A stretch of DNA of 64,000 bases from Streptococcus infantis (GTDB lineage: Bacteria > Bacillota > Bacilli > Lactobacillales > Streptococcaceae): the NCBI RefSeq assembly GCF_019929665.1, contig NZ_JAHZPZ010000001.1, forward strand, positions 639,147-703,146, in the 5' to 3' direction. Of the stretch, positions 7,765-17,461 are shown piece after piece; position 1 is the stretch's first letter; each line of letters opens with the position of its first letter. The notes under the pieces were generated by a model. That model saw nothing but the letters and a program-made list of their open reading frames with translations, made no database searches and was not told the DNA's origin. The position numbers and the translations under genes are program-made.

Positions 7765-8292
7765 ATGAATACACAAAAGAAAACCCAATTCATGACTGTA
7801 ACCGCATTGCTAACTGCTATCGCTATTTTGATTCCCTTGGCGATGCCCTTCAAGATTGTTATTCCGCCCGCTTCTTACACTCTAGGAAGCCACGTTGCAA
7901 TCTTTATCGCTATGTTTCTTTCTCCTTGGATGGCAATCTTTGTCATTATAGCTTCTAGCCTAGGATTCCTCATGGCTGGTTATCCAATTGTCATTGTACT
8001 TCGAGCTTTCTCCCATATCTTTTTTGGCACTTTGGGCGCCTTCTATCTGCAAAAACATCCTCAAACCTTAGATAATCCAAAATCTTCTTTGATTTTTAAC
8101 TTTGTACTTGGTTTAGTACACGCTATTGCCGAAGTCTTTGCTTGTATTATCTTTTATGCAGGAACTGGAACAAATGTAGAGAATATGTTCTATGTCTTAT
8201 TTGTACTGGTTGGTATTGGTACAATTATTCATAGTATGGTAGACTATTACTTAGCATTAGCTGTTTATAAAGCATTGAAAAAACGTCGTTAA
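7765..8292 (+). CDS. niaX: Niacin ECF transporter substrate-binding (S) component
   Basis: This 175-residue membrane protein has about six helices, starting MNTQKKTQFMTVTALLTAIAILIPLAM. That opening resembles small S components of energy-coupling-factor transporters. It would bind niacin and pair with the shared EcfA/EcfT module encoded elsewhere. AAAAAGGAG precedes the ATG. The substrate assignment comes from the niaR gene 18 bases downstream and the operator-like palindrome in the promoter. A different vitamin is possible but less likely. Confidence 0.85.
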   Translation: MNTQKKTQFMTVTALLTAIAILIPLAMPFKIVIPPASYTLGSHVAIFIAMFLSPWMAIFVIIASSLGFLMAGYPIVIVLRAFSHIFFGTLGAFYLQKHPQTLDNPKSSLIFNFVLGLVHAIAEVFACIIFYAGTGTNVENMFYVLFVLVGIGTIIHSMVDYYLALAVYKALKKRR

Positions 8293-8310
8293 GCGTTAAG
8301 AAAGAAGAAT

Positions 8311-8826
8311 ATGACAAAAAATCGAAAAGAAGCACTTCTACAACTCTTAAAAGAAGCTCAAAAACCTCAAAACGGAAAAAGCTTAGCAGAACATTTTCAT
8401 GTCACTCGCCAGATTATCGTTCAGGACATTGCAGTTCTTCGTGCAGACGGTGCTCCTATCTTATCAACCAATCGTGGCTATATTTATAAAGAAAGCAAAA
8501 CCAACCCGTATGTTCACAAGCTGTTTAAAGTAAAGCACGAGATGGAAGAAATCGGTCAAGAACTTCTAGCTATCGTCGATAATGGGGGGCGTGTTCAGAA
8601 TACCTTAATTGATCATCCTGTCTACGGGGAAATTGAAACCTTGCTTAAACTCTCTTGTCGCCGTGACGTTCAGCATTTTTTAGAGCAAGTCGAACGGTCT
8701 GACTTTAGACCACTTTCTGAATTAACAGATGGCGTCCATTATCACCTAGTCGAAGCTGAAAACGAACAAGACCTCCTCTATATTGAGAAGGCCTTGGACC
8801 AGCTTGGTTATTTAGTAAAAGATTAA
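8311..8826 (+). CDS. niaR: Niacin-responsive transcriptional repressor
   Basis: This 171-residue regulator has an N-terminal helix-turn-helix (KNRKEALLQLLKEAQKPQNG, then LAEHFHVTRQIIVQDIAVLR). Its C-terminal 3H domain has conserved histidines (HKLFKVKH, IDHPVYG, DGVHYHLVEAE). The 3H domain is thought to bind metal and nicotinic acid, turning the protein into a repressor of NAD precursor uptake. It is cotranscribed with niaX. The stop codon overlaps that of the convergent NUDIX gene. Confidence 0.92.
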   Translation: MTKNRKEALLQLLKEAQKPQNGKSLAEHFHVTRQIIVQDIAVLRADGAPILSTNRGYIYKESKTNPYVHKLFKVKHEMEEIGQELLAIVDNGGRVQNTLIDHPVYGEIETLLKLSCRRDVQHFLEQVERSDFRPLSELTDGVHYHLVEAENEQDLLYIEKALDQLGYLVKD

Positions 8827-9290
8827 AAGATTTTCTTTTCCCACCCGTCCTCTGTACGGTGACGGTAGAAAAATTCAGACTTGTCTGGAGCTTCCATCAT
8901 CTCCATCAAAGGTAACATATCATAAGCCAGATCCAAATTTGGAATCTGGTCTTTTTGTACCCAGGACACTTCTCCTTCTTCAGATGATTGTAGAGTACCA
9001 GTAAACTCAGTCGCCTTGTAACAAAAGACAATATAACGCTCACCTGTATCTAAGGGCCAATTTTTTATGCCGACAAGTTGAGGATTTTGAATCGTCAGAC
9101 CTGTTTCCTCGTATATTTCGCGAATAACTGACTCTGCAAAAGCCTCTCCGTCTTCGACATGACCTCCTGGAAAGGCATAGCCAGACCAGCGATTGCTTTC
9201 GGGTGAACGATACTGCATAACCACGCGCTGCTTTTCTAGATCTTCAATCATACAAATATTGGTAAGAATGGTTAATTGTGCTCGAGACAT
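8823..9290 (-). CDS. mutX: NUDIX hydrolase, MutX-type (8-oxo-dGTP diphosphatase)
   Basis: This 155-residue protein has the NUDIX box GHVEDGEAFAESVIREIYEE followed by TGL. The N-terminus LTILTNICMIEDLEKQRVVMQYR and the long C-terminal helix resemble streptococcal MutX, a sanitiser of oxidised nucleotides. I chose the ATG at 9290 because AGAAAG lies upstream of it; an in-frame GTG three codons earlier has no ribosome site. Its TAA overlaps the niaR TAA tail-to-tail (8823-8826), and no terminator separates the two genes. Confidence 0.8.
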   Translation of the reverse strand: MSRAQLTILTNICMIEDLEKQRVVMQYRSPESNRWSGYAFPGGHVEDGEAFAESVIREIYEETGLTIQNPQLVGIKNWPLDTGERYIVFCYKATEFTGTLQSSEEGEVSWVQKDQIPNLDLAYDMLPLMEMMEAPDKSEFFYRHRTEDGWEKKIF

Positions 9291-9309
9291 AGGACTCACT
9301 TTCTAATCT

Positions 9310-9744
9310 TTAATTTTCTATCTTATACTTAACTTTAGATTTCATAATCAAAGGATTAACTAAGTCATGATATTCATGAATTTCATGGAGTAAGGAACCT
9401 CTGATGATTCTAATTTCCTTATCTTTACTATTCACCTGATAATCTATATTGATAGGCATAGATGAATCTGGAACCATGGAGAAAAAGAAAAATATTACGA
9501 ACCAGATTATGAGAGCAAAGAATCCGCTGAGAGCTTGAAAAATCAAATGATGCCATTGAAAGATTCTCTTTTTATAAAAGATTGTCCATGGATGGATAAA
9601 TAGGGTTAAGCAGAGACCAAAAAACCAGACATTCCACAAAACTGGGGTAAAAGCTAAACCAAATAAACCTAGGACAAAATGAATTAAGGCAAATACCAAG
9701 AACAGTAGGTAAAGAATCCTAAATATTGTTAGATGTTTTCTCAT
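9310..9744 (-). CDS. Hypothetical membrane protein
   Basis: This 144-residue protein has three to four membrane helices between residues 8 and 92, rich in Phe, Trp and Leu. A polar C-terminal domain of about 50 residues (from PDSSMPINIDYQVNSKDKE) follows. It begins two bases after the end of the preceding membrane protein gene and looks like part of the same transcript. I do not recognise the family. The AT-rich sequence and strain-variable character of such genes suggest accessory content. Confidence 0.65.
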   Translation of the reverse strand: MRKHLTIFRILYLLFLVFALIHFVLGLFGLAFTPVLWNVWFFGLCLTLFIHPWTIFYKKRIFQWHHLIFQALSGFFALIIWFVIFFFFSMVPDSSMPINIDYQVNSKDKEIRIIRGSLLHEIHEYHDLVNPLIMKSKVKYKIEN

Positions 9745-9746
9745 GA

Positions 9747-10247
9747 TTAACTCCTTTTCTTTTCAATATATCTCATAAATAGAATCATTAAAGCAGCTAC
9801 AGTAAAAAAGACCAGATAGGTTGCTATAGGGAACCAAATATAGCGGTGATCTAGGGATAAGAGAGAAGGTAAAATTCCTTTACTATTTTTCCCACCAATC
9901 CCAATAAAGAGATGGACTATTAAACCGATACTATTAAGATAGATAAATAAATCTGCAAATCTTTTTATTGTCATCCTTGCCCCAGACAAGTCTAAGAACC
10001 AATAGTCAAATAATCGATATACCAGACAAAAAAGATTTATATATATCGGAAAACTATAGTTGATATCTCTGTATGGCGAAGGAATAGGGAGACATTCAAA
10101 AATTAGATTCAAACTTAGTCCTATTGCTAGGATAAGACCGAGGATCAAGAAGAATCCTAAAAATTTATGAGAATCTAGCCAAAGATGAAAACTTTCTTTC
10201 ATTGAGAGATTCTTTTTTGTATTTGAATTTCTTTTATTCTTTCTCAT
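9747..10247 (-). CDS. Hypothetical membrane protein, paralogue of the next gene upstream
   Basis: This 166-residue protein has a basic N-terminus (MRKNKRNSNTKKNLSM) and about four membrane helices. The C-terminal block SLDHRYIWFPIATYLVFFTVAALMILF ends in YIEKKRS. That block and the GIGGKNSKGILPSLLSLDHR region closely match the upstream neighbour. I chose the ATG at 10247, inside the previous gene's end, because AAGGAA lies ten bases upstream; a longer frame would add 15 lysine-rich residues. Function unknown. Confidence 0.65.
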   Translation of the reverse strand: MRKNKRNSNTKKNLSMKESFHLWLDSHKFLGFFLILGLILAIGLSLNLIFECLPIPSPYRDINYSFPIYINLFCLVYRLFDYWFLDLSGARMTIKRFADLFIYLNSIGLIVHLFIGIGGKNSKGILPSLLSLDHRYIWFPIATYLVFFTVAALMILFMRYIEKKRS

Positions 10248-10794
10248 TTGAGTGGATTTCCTTATTTTCTTCTTTTCCCTTTTTCTTTTCAATATACTTG
10301 GAAATTAAAATGATCAAAGCAGCCACTAAGAAGAAAGTTATATAAGTAAGAATTGGAAACCAGATGTAGCGGTGATCTAAGGTTAGCAAGGGAGGAATAG
10401 ACTTTCTATTTCTACCCATTATTCCGAAAAATGAGTGAAACAACAAACCTACTCCATTTAGGTACAAGAATGGATCTGCAAAATCTTGTATTGTCAGCAT
10501 TCCACCGAAATTATCTCTAAAAACACCTTGATAAAGGATGTTCACTAAGAATATAAGATTCAGAAAGAGCGGAAAGACATAATTGAAGTTTTGATAGGGT
10601 TTTGGAATAAGAGTTGTTCCAAACAACAAATAGAATACCCCAAAAGCTGATAAAAAAAATATACTACTATCTAATAGAAAAGCTATTTTTGAATGTTGTA
10701 ACAACCACAATTTTACTTTATCTAGCCAGCTCATTTTTTGATGTGGCTTATGGGACTTTTTTGATTTTTTCTGACTCTTATTTTCTTGTTTCAT
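10234..10794 (-). CDS. Hypothetical membrane protein, tandem paralogue
   Basis: This 186-residue protein has a highly basic N-terminal 25 residues, about four membrane helices, and a charged C-terminus (KKKGKEENKEIHSNEKE). The block LTLDHRYIWFPILTYITFF followed by LVAALIILISKYIEKK is shared with the downstream gene, so the pair probably arose by tandem duplication. It overlaps the oxidoreductase gene upstream by four bases (ATGA), which argues for translational coupling. Function unknown. Confidence 0.65.
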   Translation of the reverse strand: MKQENKSQKKSKKSHKPHQKMSWLDKVKLWLLQHSKIAFLLDSSIFFLSAFGVFYLLFGTTLIPKPYQNFNYVFPLFLNLIFLVNILYQGVFRDNFGGMLTIQDFADPFLYLNGVGLLFHSFFGIMGRNRKSIPPLLTLDHRYIWFPILTYITFFLVAALIILISKYIEKKKGKEENKEIHSNEKE

Positions 10795-11417
10795 GATATT
10801 TTCTTCACTTCTGCTGCGACCTTTTTGAGATGCTGTTCCCGCATACTAGCGGTATTCACATCCCGGCCGACTTCTCCTAAGATACACACGCGCTTGGTTT
10901 TGATTCCACAATGGTTCAAGACGGCATTCTTCAAAACAGAGATACCATAACTATCAGGAATGTTGAGAGGGCCCGAAAAGATCTTGTACCACCAAGTAGG
11001 CGCCATGGAGGTTGCGTAAATACTGGCTGTTTTCCCTTTTAATAACTTTTTAAACTGCTTGCCTCTAAGGTAATTCCAGATGAAGCTTCCTTGATCATTG
11101 GCCGAGTAGGCAATCCCCGGTGTAAAGACCCGATCGATCCAGCCCTTCATAAGGCTAGGCATACTACTCCACCAGATGGGATAAACAAAGATCAGGTGAT
11201 CCGCCCACTGGATTAATTCTTGGGAACGAAGGATAAAAGAATCTTCGTCCATACGTTTTCGATAGCCATAACGTAAAACAGGATCAAAGTCCTCTTCATT
11301 AAGGTTGATGACTTCAAGTTCATGACGAGCTGAGTCAATATTTTCTACAATGGTTTGAAAAATAGCCTGACAGTAACTTTCCTTATCAGGGTGTCCATTG
11401 ATGACTAGAATTTTCAA
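10791..11417 (-). CDS. NAD(P)H:quinone oxidoreductase-like flavoprotein (Flavodoxin_2 family)
   Basis: This 208-residue protein starts MKILVINGHPDKESYCQAI, the flavin-phosphate loop of the Flavodoxin_2/MdaB/KefF family. LIFVYPIWWSSMPSLMKGWIDRVF is the family's core motif. It is expected to reduce quinones or similar acceptors with NAD(P)H in the cytosol. It is the first gene of a set continuing into three membrane proteins, with a four-base overlap to the next. Whether the membrane proteins are its partners is not known. Confidence 0.85.
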   Translation of the reverse strand: MKILVINGHPDKESYCQAIFQTIVENIDSARHELEVINLNEEDFDPVLRYGYRKRMDEDSFILRSQELIQWADHLIFVYPIWWSSMPSLMKGWIDRVFTPGIAYSANDQGSFIWNYLRGKQFKKLLKGKTASIYATSMAPTWWYKIFSGPLNIPDSYGISVLKNAVLNHCGIKTKRVCILGEVGRDVNTASMREQHLKKVAAEVKKIS

Positions 11418-11431
11418 AAGTTCTCTCCTAT

Positions 11432-13420
11432 CTAATCCAAGGCCTTGACTTCCAGCATCATATCACGAATCTGAGCTGCTAGTTCAAAGTCAAGCACTTC
11501 GACGGCTTCTTGCATTTGTTTTTCCAGTTTCTTTACCAGTTCTTTACGTTCTTGTTTGTTAAGGCTATTGATATCGACTTCCTTGTCCTCTTCCTTAGCA
11601 ACTACCTTGGTTACAGAAATCAGGTCACGGATTTCCTTCTTAATAGTTTGTGGGACAATGCCGTGCTCTTCATTATAGGCCATCTGGATTTTACGACGAC
11701 GGGCCGTTTCATCAATGGCACGTTGCATAGACTGAGTCATAGTGTCAGCATACATGATAACATGCCCCTCACTATTTCGGGCAGAACGACCGATGGTCTG
11801 AATGAGTCCACGCTCATTACGAAGGAAACCTTCCTTGTCGGCATCGAGAATAGCAACTAAACTTACTTCTGGAACATCAATCCCTTCACGAAGGAGGTTA
11901 ATTCCGACCAAGACATCAAAAACACCCAAACGCAGGTCACGGATAATCTCTGTTCGTTCTAAAGTTTTGATATCCGAGTGCATGTACTTGACCTTAATCC
12001 CCATTTCTTTGAAATAATCGGTCAAGTCTTCAGCCATTTTCTTGGTCAAGGTTGTAATAAAGGTCCGTTCGTTCTTTTCAACACGGGCATTGATTTCACC
12101 TAAGAGGTCATCAATTTGTCCCATAGTCGGACGTACTTCCACTTCTGGATCCAAAAGACCAGTCGGACGAATGATTTGCTCAATAACGGTGGCAGTCTGC
12201 TCGTGTTCATAATCACCAGGTGTCGCTGAAACATAGACGATCTGGTGAACATGACTTTCAAACTCTTCACGACGAAGGGGACGATTATCCAAGGCAGATG
12301 GCAAACGGAAACCGTAATTAACCAACATTTCCTTACGTGAACGGTCTCCATTATACATGCCCTTGATCTGTCCCATGGTCATGTGGCTCTCATCAATCAT
12401 AATCAAAAAATCATCAGGGAAGAAATCAAGAAGGGTGTACGGTGGCTCTCCTTCGCTTCGTCCATCCATGTGGCGGGAGTAGTTTTCAACCCCGTTTGTA
12501 TAGCCCATCTCACGAAGCATCTCGATATCGTATTCTGTTCGTTGTTTCAAGCGTTGCGCTTCGAGGAGTTTACCTTCCTTCTCAAAGACAGCTAACTGCT
12601 CCTCCAACTCAGCCTCGATCTTAGCAATAGCTACTTCCATATGGTCATCATTGGTCACAAAGTGAGTGGCTGGGAAAATCGCCAAATGATCCACTTCACC
12701 CAGAACTTGACCAGTTAGAGCTTCAACTTCACGGATACGGTCAATCTCATCCCCGAAAAACTCAACACGAAAGGCATGCTCATCACGAGAGGCTGGGAAA
12801 ATTTCCACCACATCCCCACGTACACGAAATCTTCCCCGTTGGAAGTCAATGTCATTGCGCTCAAACTGAATGTCCACCAAATCATTGAGCAGTTTATCTC
12901 GAGAGATTTCAAGACCTGGACGCAAACTAACCACGCTATCAGCGTATTCTTTAGGAGATCCCAAACCATAGATACAAGACACAGATGCAACAATGATCAC
13001 ATCATTACGCTCCAAGAGTGCTGAAGTCGCAGAGTGACGAAGCTTATCAATTTCATCATTGACTGAACTGTCTTTTTCTATATAAGTATCGCTTGAAGGT
13101 ACATAGGCTTCTGGCTGGTAATAATCATAGTAAGATACGAAATACTCAACAGCATTTTCAGGGAAAAATTCCTTGAACTCCCCATAGAGCTGTCCCGCTA
13201 GGGTTTTATTGTGGGCAATGACAAGAGTTGGTTTATTGACCTGGGCAATGACTTGACTCATAGTGTAGGTCTTTCCTGTACCAGTCGCCCCCATCAAGAT
13301 TTGAGCCTTTTCTCCACCCTCAATATTATCCACTAACTGCTCGATGGCCTGCGGTTGATCCCCAGACGGTTGGTATTTGGATACAAGTTTAAATTTGTTG
13401 TCTGTTATTCGATTTATCAT
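11432..13420 (-). CDS. uvrB: Excinuclease ABC subunit B
   Basis: This 662-residue helicase-like damage-verification subunit works with UvrA and UvrC in nucleotide excision repair. It has Walker A GATGTGKT (residues 44-51) and the beta-hairpin [12 protein letters not shown] that clamps damaged DNA. Helicase motifs DESHMT and QTIGRSARN follow, and the C-terminal UVR domain ends [19 protein letters not shown]. The ATG at 13420 has TGAGG five bases upstream; an in-frame GTG five codons earlier is less likely. It is complete and standard in length. Confidence 0.98.
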   Translation of the reverse strand: MINRITDNKFKLVSKYQPSGDQPQAIEQLVDNIEGGEKAQILMGATGTGKTYTMSQVIAQVNKPTLVIAHNKTLAGQLYGEFKEFFPENAVEYFVSYYDYYQPEAYVPSSDTYIEKDSSVNDEIDKLRHSATSALLERNDVIIVASVSCIYGLGSPKEYADSVVSLRPGLEISRDKLLNDLVDIQFERNDIDFQRGRFRVRGDVVEIFPASRDEHAFRVEFFGDEIDRIREVEALTGQVLGEVDHLAIFPATHFVTNDDHMEVAIAKIEAELEEQLAVFEKEGKLLEAQRLKQRTEYDIEMLREMGYTNGVENYSRHMDGRSEGEPPYTLLDFFPDDFLIMIDESHMTMGQIKGMYNGDRSRKEMLVNYGFRLPSALDNRPLRREEFESHVHQIVYVSATPGDYEHEQTATVIEQIIRPTGLLDPEVEVRPTMGQIDDLLGEINARVEKNERTFITTLTKKMAEDLTDYFKEMGIKVKYMHSDIKTLERTEIIRDLRLGVFDVLVGINLLREGIDVPEVSLVAILDADKEGFLRNERGLIQTIGRSARNSEGHVIMYADTMTQSMQRAIDETARRRKIQMAYNEEHGIVPQTIKKEIRDLISVTKVVAKEEDKEVDINSLNKQERKELVKKLEKQMQEAVEVLDFELAAQIRDMMLEVKALD

Positions 13421-13450
13421 AATAGCCTCATACACATTTTCTATCCTTCT

Positions 13451-13459
13451 ATTTTACCA
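13451..13459 (-). promoter_or_regulatory. uvrB extended -10 promoter
   Basis: TGGTAAAAT on the minus strand, about 30 bases before the uvrB ATG. No convincing -35 is seen. Confidence 0.5.
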
Positions 13460-13542
13460 TAAAAAGGAAAGAGTTTCTGTTTCTCAACAGACTACCCTAC
13501 CTTGTTCTATGTTATATCTTCTGCCATCAAAATATAAAATGT

Positions 13543-13571
13543 TTGCCGTTCTTCAACTTTTTTGATATAAT
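13543..13571 (+). promoter_or_regulatory. Promoter of the amino-acid ABC transporter operon
   Basis: TTGCCG (13543-13548), 17-base spacer ending in TGA, and TATAAT (13566-13571). GAAAGGAG then precedes the ATG at 13600. Confidence 0.85.
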
Positions 13572-13599
13572 TTAAAAATATCTTGAAAGGAGACATCAC

Positions 13600-15045
13600 A
13601 TGAAGAAGAAAATTCTAGCTTGTTTGCTAATTTTATTTCCTATTCTTTCACTAGGAATAGCAAAAGCTGACACAGAAAAAACGAAGTATGTTATCGCCAG
13701 TGACTCATCTTTTGCACCATTTGTTTTCCAGGACTCAAGCAATCAATACACTGGTATCGATATGGATCTAATCAAGGCAATCGCTGAAGACCAAGGTTTT
13801 GAAATCGAGATTACTAATCCAGGTTTTGATGCTGCTATTAACGCAGTCCAATCTGGACAAGCAGACGGTATCATTGCAGGTATGTCAGTTACTGATGCTC
13901 GTAAAGAAACCTTTGATTTCTCTGATTCTTACTATACAGCAAATACTATTCTTGGTGTTAAAGAATCAAGTACCATTTCTTCTTATGAAGATTTGAACGG
14001 TAAGACTGTAGGTGTGAAAAATGGTACTGCTTCACAAACCTTCCTAACAGAAAATCAAAGTAAGTACGGTTACAAGATCAAAACTTTTTCAGATGCTGCA
14101 TCTATGTATGATAGCTTAAACACTGGTTCAATTGATGCCGTTATGGATGACGAACCTGTTATTAAATACTCTATTAGTCAAGGACAAAAGTTAAAAACAC
14201 CAATCGCAGGTACACCAATCGGTGAAACTGCCTTTGCTGTTAAAAAAGGAAGCAATCCAGAATTGCTAGAGAAATTCAACAAAGGGCTTGCAAACCTTAA
14301 GGCAAATGGAGAATTCCAAAAAATCCTTGATAAGTATCTAGCTAGCGATTCTACTACTACAAGTTCATCAGCTGATGAAACAACTATTTGGGGATTGTTG
14401 AAAAACAACTACAAACAACTTCTCAGCGGACTTGGAATTACCCTCTCATTAGCACTTATTTCATTTGTAATTGCGATTTTCATCGGAATTATCTTCGGTA
14501 TTTTTAGTGTCAGCCTTTATAAATCACTCCGTTTGATTTCAGAGATTTTCGTTGACGTTATCCGTGGTATTCCACTCATGATTCTCGCAGCATTTATTTT
14601 CTGGGGCATTCCTAACTTTATCGAATCTCTTACAGGTCAACAAAGTCCAATCAACGACTTTGTCGCTGGTACTATCGCACTTTCCCTAAACTCAGCTGCC
14701 TACATCGCTGAGATTGTTCGTGGTGGTATCAAGGCCGTGCCTGTTGGACAAATGGAAGCCAGTCGAAGCCTAGGTATTTCATATGGAAAAACCATGCGTA
14801 AGATTGTCTTGCCACAAGCAACCAAGCTCATGCTTCCAAACTTCGTCAACCAATTTGTTATCGCTCTTAAAGATACAACAATCGTATCTGCAATCGGTCT
14901 GGTAGAACTCTTCCAAACTGGTAAGATTATCATTGCTCGTAACTACCAAAGTTTCAAAATGTATGCAATTCTCGCAGTCTTTTACCTTGTGATTATCACT
15001 CTTCTAACTAGATTAGCGAAACGCTTAGAAAAGAGGATTCAATAA
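13600..15045 (+). CDS. Polar amino-acid ABC transporter, binding protein-permease fusion (GlnP type)
   Basis: This 481-residue protein has a signal peptide at residues 1-24 ([23 protein letters not shown] is its core). One extracellular type 3 solute-binding domain (about 30-252) contains [20 protein letters not shown] and [20 protein letters not shown] permease domain (about 275-481) has five or so helices and the EAA loop [20 protein letters not shown]. The ligand is probably glutamine or another polar amino acid. The ATPase gene follows with a TAATG overlap. Confidence 0.92.
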   Translation: MKKKILACLLILFPILSLGIAKADTEKTKYVIASDSSFAPFVFQDSSNQYTGIDMDLIKAIAEDQGFEIEITNPGFDAAINAVQSGQADGIIAGMSVTDARKETFDFSDSYYTANTILGVKESSTISSYEDLNGKTVGVKNGTASQTFLTENQSKYGYKIKTFSDAASMYDSLNTGSIDAVMDDEPVIKYSISQGQKLKTPIAGTPIGETAFAVKKGSNPELLEKFNKGLANLKANGEFQKILDKYLASDSTTTSSSADETTIWGLLKNNYKQLLSGLGITLSLALISFVIAIFIGIIFGIFSVSLYKSLRLISEIFVDVIRGIPLMILAAFIFWGIPNFIESLTGQQSPINDFVAGTIALSLNSAAYIAEIVRGGIKAVPVGQMEASRSLGISYGKTMRKIVLPQATKLMLPNFVNQFVIALKDTTIVSAIGLVELFQTGKIIIARNYQSFKMYAILAVFYLVIITLLTRLAKRLEKRIQ

Positions 15046-15785
15046 TGGCAAAATTAAAAATTGACGTTCATAACTTACATAAACAATATGGTAAAAACAA
15101 AGTCCTTAAAGGAATTTCAGCGAAATTCTATGAAGGAGATGTTGTTTGTATCATTGGACCTTCTGGTTCAGGTAAGTCAACTTTCTTGCGTAGCTTAAAT
15201 CTCCTCGAAGAAGGAACAAAAGGAAGCATCACAGTTAACGGCTATGATTTGACGGATAAAGCGACCAATGTAGACCACGTTCGTGAAAATATCGGAATGG
15301 TGTTCCAGCACTTCAATCTCTTTCCACATATGACCGTATTGGAAAATATCACTTTCGCTCCTGTAGAGCACAAGTTAATGACCAAGGCTGAAGCTGAAAA
15401 ATTAGGAATGGAACTTCTTGAAAAAGTTGGGCTTGCTGACAAGGTCAATGCCAATCCTGAAAGTCTATCCGGTGGTCAAAAACAACGTGTGGCTATTGCC
15501 CGCGGTTTAGCAATGAACCCTGATATTATGCTCTTTGACGAGCCAACTTCTGCCCTTGACCCTGAGATGGTTGGTGATGTTCTAAACGTTATGAAAGAGT
15601 TGGCTGAACAAGGCATGACCATGATTATCGTAACCCACGAAATGGGATTTGCTCGTAAGGTTGCCAATCGAGTTATCTTTACAGCAGACGGTGAATTCAT
15701 AGAAGATGGTACACCTGATCAAATCTTTGACAACCCACAACACCCTCGTCTAAAAGAATTTTTGGACAAGGTTCTCAATGCTTAA
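15045..15785 (+). CDS. Polar amino-acid ABC transporter ATPase (GlnQ type)
   Basis: This 246-residue ATPase has Walker [10 protein letters not shown] at about residues 37-45, signature [14 protein letters not shown], Walker [15 protein letters not shown] and the switch histidine in [12 protein letters not shown]. It energises uptake through the upstream binding-protein/permease fusion. Its ATG shares a base with the preceding stop (TAATG), so translation is coupled. A strong terminator follows directly. Confidence 0.96.
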   Translation: MAKLKIDVHNLHKQYGKNKVLKGISAKFYEGDVVCIIGPSGSGKSTFLRSLNLLEEGTKGSITVNGYDLTDKATNVDHVRENIGMVFQHFNLFPHMTVLENITFAPVEHKLMTKAEAEKLGMELLEKVGLADKVNANPESLSGGQKQRVAIARGLAMNPDIMLFDEPTSALDPEMVGDVLNVMKELAEQGMTMIIVTHEMGFARKVANRVIFTADGEFIEDGTPDQIFDNPQHPRLKEFLDKVLNA

Positions 15786-15816
15786 AAAACTGCAAGGTTT
15801 ACCTTGCAGTTTTTTT
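15785..15816 (+). terminator. Terminator after the amino-acid transporter operon
   Basis: AAAAAACTGCAAGG pairs with CCTTGCAGTTTTTTT across a four-base loop, immediately after the ATPase stop codon. Confidence 0.92.
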
Positions 15817-15834
15817 CTCACTTGTATTGGAATT

Positions 15835-15863
15835 TTGGATTTTTTAGAAAATTATGATAAAAT
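15835..15863 (+). promoter_or_regulatory. zwf promoter with CodY-like sequence in the spacer
   Basis: TTGGAT (15835-15840), 17-base spacer ending TGA, TAAAAT (15858-15863). ATTTTTTAGAAAATT at 15839-15853 matches the CodY consensus AATTTTCWGAAAATT at all but two positions. The leader of about 64 bases includes an eight-codon frame (ATG at 15871 to TAG at 15897) and a CCTAGGATATCTAGG inverted repeat at 15892-15906. Confidence 0.65.
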
Positions 15864-15933
15864 AAAGGGTATGAAAATGGGGATTCCTCATGCCTAGGAT
15901 ATCTAGGAAAGTAAATAGAAATTAGGTAGCTGG

Positions 15934-17421
15934 ATGTCATCTAAAGTTATTGTTACAATTTTTGGTGCTAGTGGAGATTTGGCTAAACGCAAGCTCTACC
16001 CTTCACTTTTTAGACTTTACAAATCAGGTAATTTATCTGATCATTTTGCTGTTATTGGAACTGCTCGTAGACCTTGGAGTAAGGAATATTTCGAATCTGT
16101 TGTTGTCGAATCTATTTTAGACTTGGCAGATAGCGCAGAAGAGGCTCAAGCTTTTGCTAGTCATTTTTACTATCAAAGCCACGATGTTAATGATACCGAA
16201 CACTATATCGAATTACGTAAGCTTCAGGCTGAGTTAAATGAAAAGTATCAAACTGAACACAACAAGCTCTTCTTCCTCTCAATGGCACCACAATTCTTCG
16301 GTACCATCGCCAAACACCTCAAGTCTGAGCAAATCGTTGACGGTAAAGGCTTTGAACGTTTGATTGTTGAGAAGCCTTTCGGTACGGATTATGAAACCGC
16401 AAGCAAACTAAACGAAGAGCTTCTAGCTACTTTTAACGAAGAGCAAATCTATCGTATCGACCATTATCTTGGTAAAGAGATGATTCAGAGTATCTTTGCC
16501 ATTCGTTTTGCCAATATGATCTTTGAAAATGTTTGGAATCGAGAACATATTGATAATGTGCAAATTACCTTTGCAGAACGTCTAGGTGTTGAAGAGCGTG
16601 GTGGCTACTATGATGAGTCTGGTGCCCTTCGTGATATGGTTCAAAACCACACACTTCAGCTTCTGTCACTCCTTGCTATGGACAAGCCTGCAAGCTTTAC
16701 AAAGGATGACATTCGCGCAGAGAAAATCAAGGTCTTCAAGAACCTTTACCACCCTACAGATGAGGAACTTAAAGAGCACTTCATCCGTGGTCAATATCGT
16801 TCTGGTAAAGTTGATGGCATGAAATATATTTCATACCGTAGCGAACCAAATGTCAACCCAGAATCAATGACAGAAACCTTTGCTTCAGGTGCCTTCTTTG
16901 TAGATACTGATCGCTTCCGTGACGTACCTTTCTTCTTCCGTACAGGTAAACGCCTAACTGAAAAAGGAACACACGTAAACATTGTCTTTAAGCAAATGGA
17001 TTCAATTTTTGGAGAGCCTCTAGCACCAAATATTTTGACCATCTATATCCAACCAACAGAAGGTTTCTCTCTCAGCCTTAACGGTAAAGAAGTTGGAGAA
17101 GAGTTCAAACTTGCACATAACTCGCTTGACTATCGAACAGATGCGACTGCAACAGGTGCTTCACCAGATCCTTATGAAAAGCTAATCTACGATGTATTGA
17201 ATAACGATTCAACTAACTTTAGCCACTGGGATGAAGTGAGTGCATCATGGAAATTGATTGACCGTATCGAGAAGCTTTGGGCTGAAAACGGTGCTCCACT
17301 TCATGACTACAAGGCTGGTAGCATGGGCCCTCAAGCTAGCTTTGATCTCCTTGAAAAATACGGTGCCAAATGGACATGGCAACCAGATATCGCCTATCGT
17401 GAGGATGGTCGTTTAGAATAA
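15934..17421 (+). CDS. zwf: Glucose-6-phosphate 1-dehydrogenase
   Basis: This 495-residue enzyme carries out the first step of the oxidative pentose phosphate pathway, making NADPH and 6-phosphogluconolactone. The N-terminal NADP motif is GASGDLAKRKLYPSLF (residues about 10-25), and the catalytic signature RIDHYLGKE lies around residues 175-183. Its full length and normal C-terminus (PDIAYREDGRLE) mark it as intact. The ribosome site (TAGGTAGCTGG) is poor, so expression may depend on the leader. It is a single gene between two strong terminators. Confidence 0.97.
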   Translation: MSSKVIVTIFGASGDLAKRKLYPSLFRLYKSGNLSDHFAVIGTARRPWSKEYFESVVVESILDLADSAEEAQAFASHFYYQSHDVNDTEHYIELRKLQAELNEKYQTEHNKLFFLSMAPQFFGTIAKHLKSEQIVDGKGFERLIVEKPFGTDYETASKLNEELLATFNEEQIYRIDHYLGKEMIQSIFAIRFANMIFENVWNREHIDNVQITFAERLGVEERGGYYDESGALRDMVQNHTLQLLSLLAMDKPASFTKDDIRAEKIKVFKNLYHPTDEELKEHFIRGQYRSGKVDGMKYISYRSEPNVNPESMTETFASGAFFVDTDRFRDVPFFFRTGKRLTEKGTHVNIVFKQMDSIFGEPLAPNILTIYIQPTEGFSLSLNGKEVGEEFKLAHNSLDYRTDATATGASPDPYEKLIYDVLNNDSTNFSHWDEVSASWKLIDRIEKLWAENGAPLHDYKAGSMGPQASFDLLEKYGAKWTWQPDIAYREDGRLE

Positions 17422-17430
17422 TCAAAAAAC

Positions 17431-17456
17431 AATCCTGCAAGAATTCTTGCAGGATT
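17431..17456. terminator. Perfectly palindromic bidirectional terminator of zwf and ftsY
   Basis: All 26 bases read the same on both strands (AATCCTGCAAGAA and its complement). A-rich or T-rich runs sit on both sides, and the gap between the convergent genes is 40 bases. It should stop transcription in both directions. Confidence 0.9.
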
Positions 17457-17461
17457 TTCTT

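Noticed and set aside
15871..15897. Eight-codon frame upstream of zwf as an annotated leader peptide
   Set aside because: It has no good ribosome site and no runs of regulatory codons. It is mentioned only within the leader.
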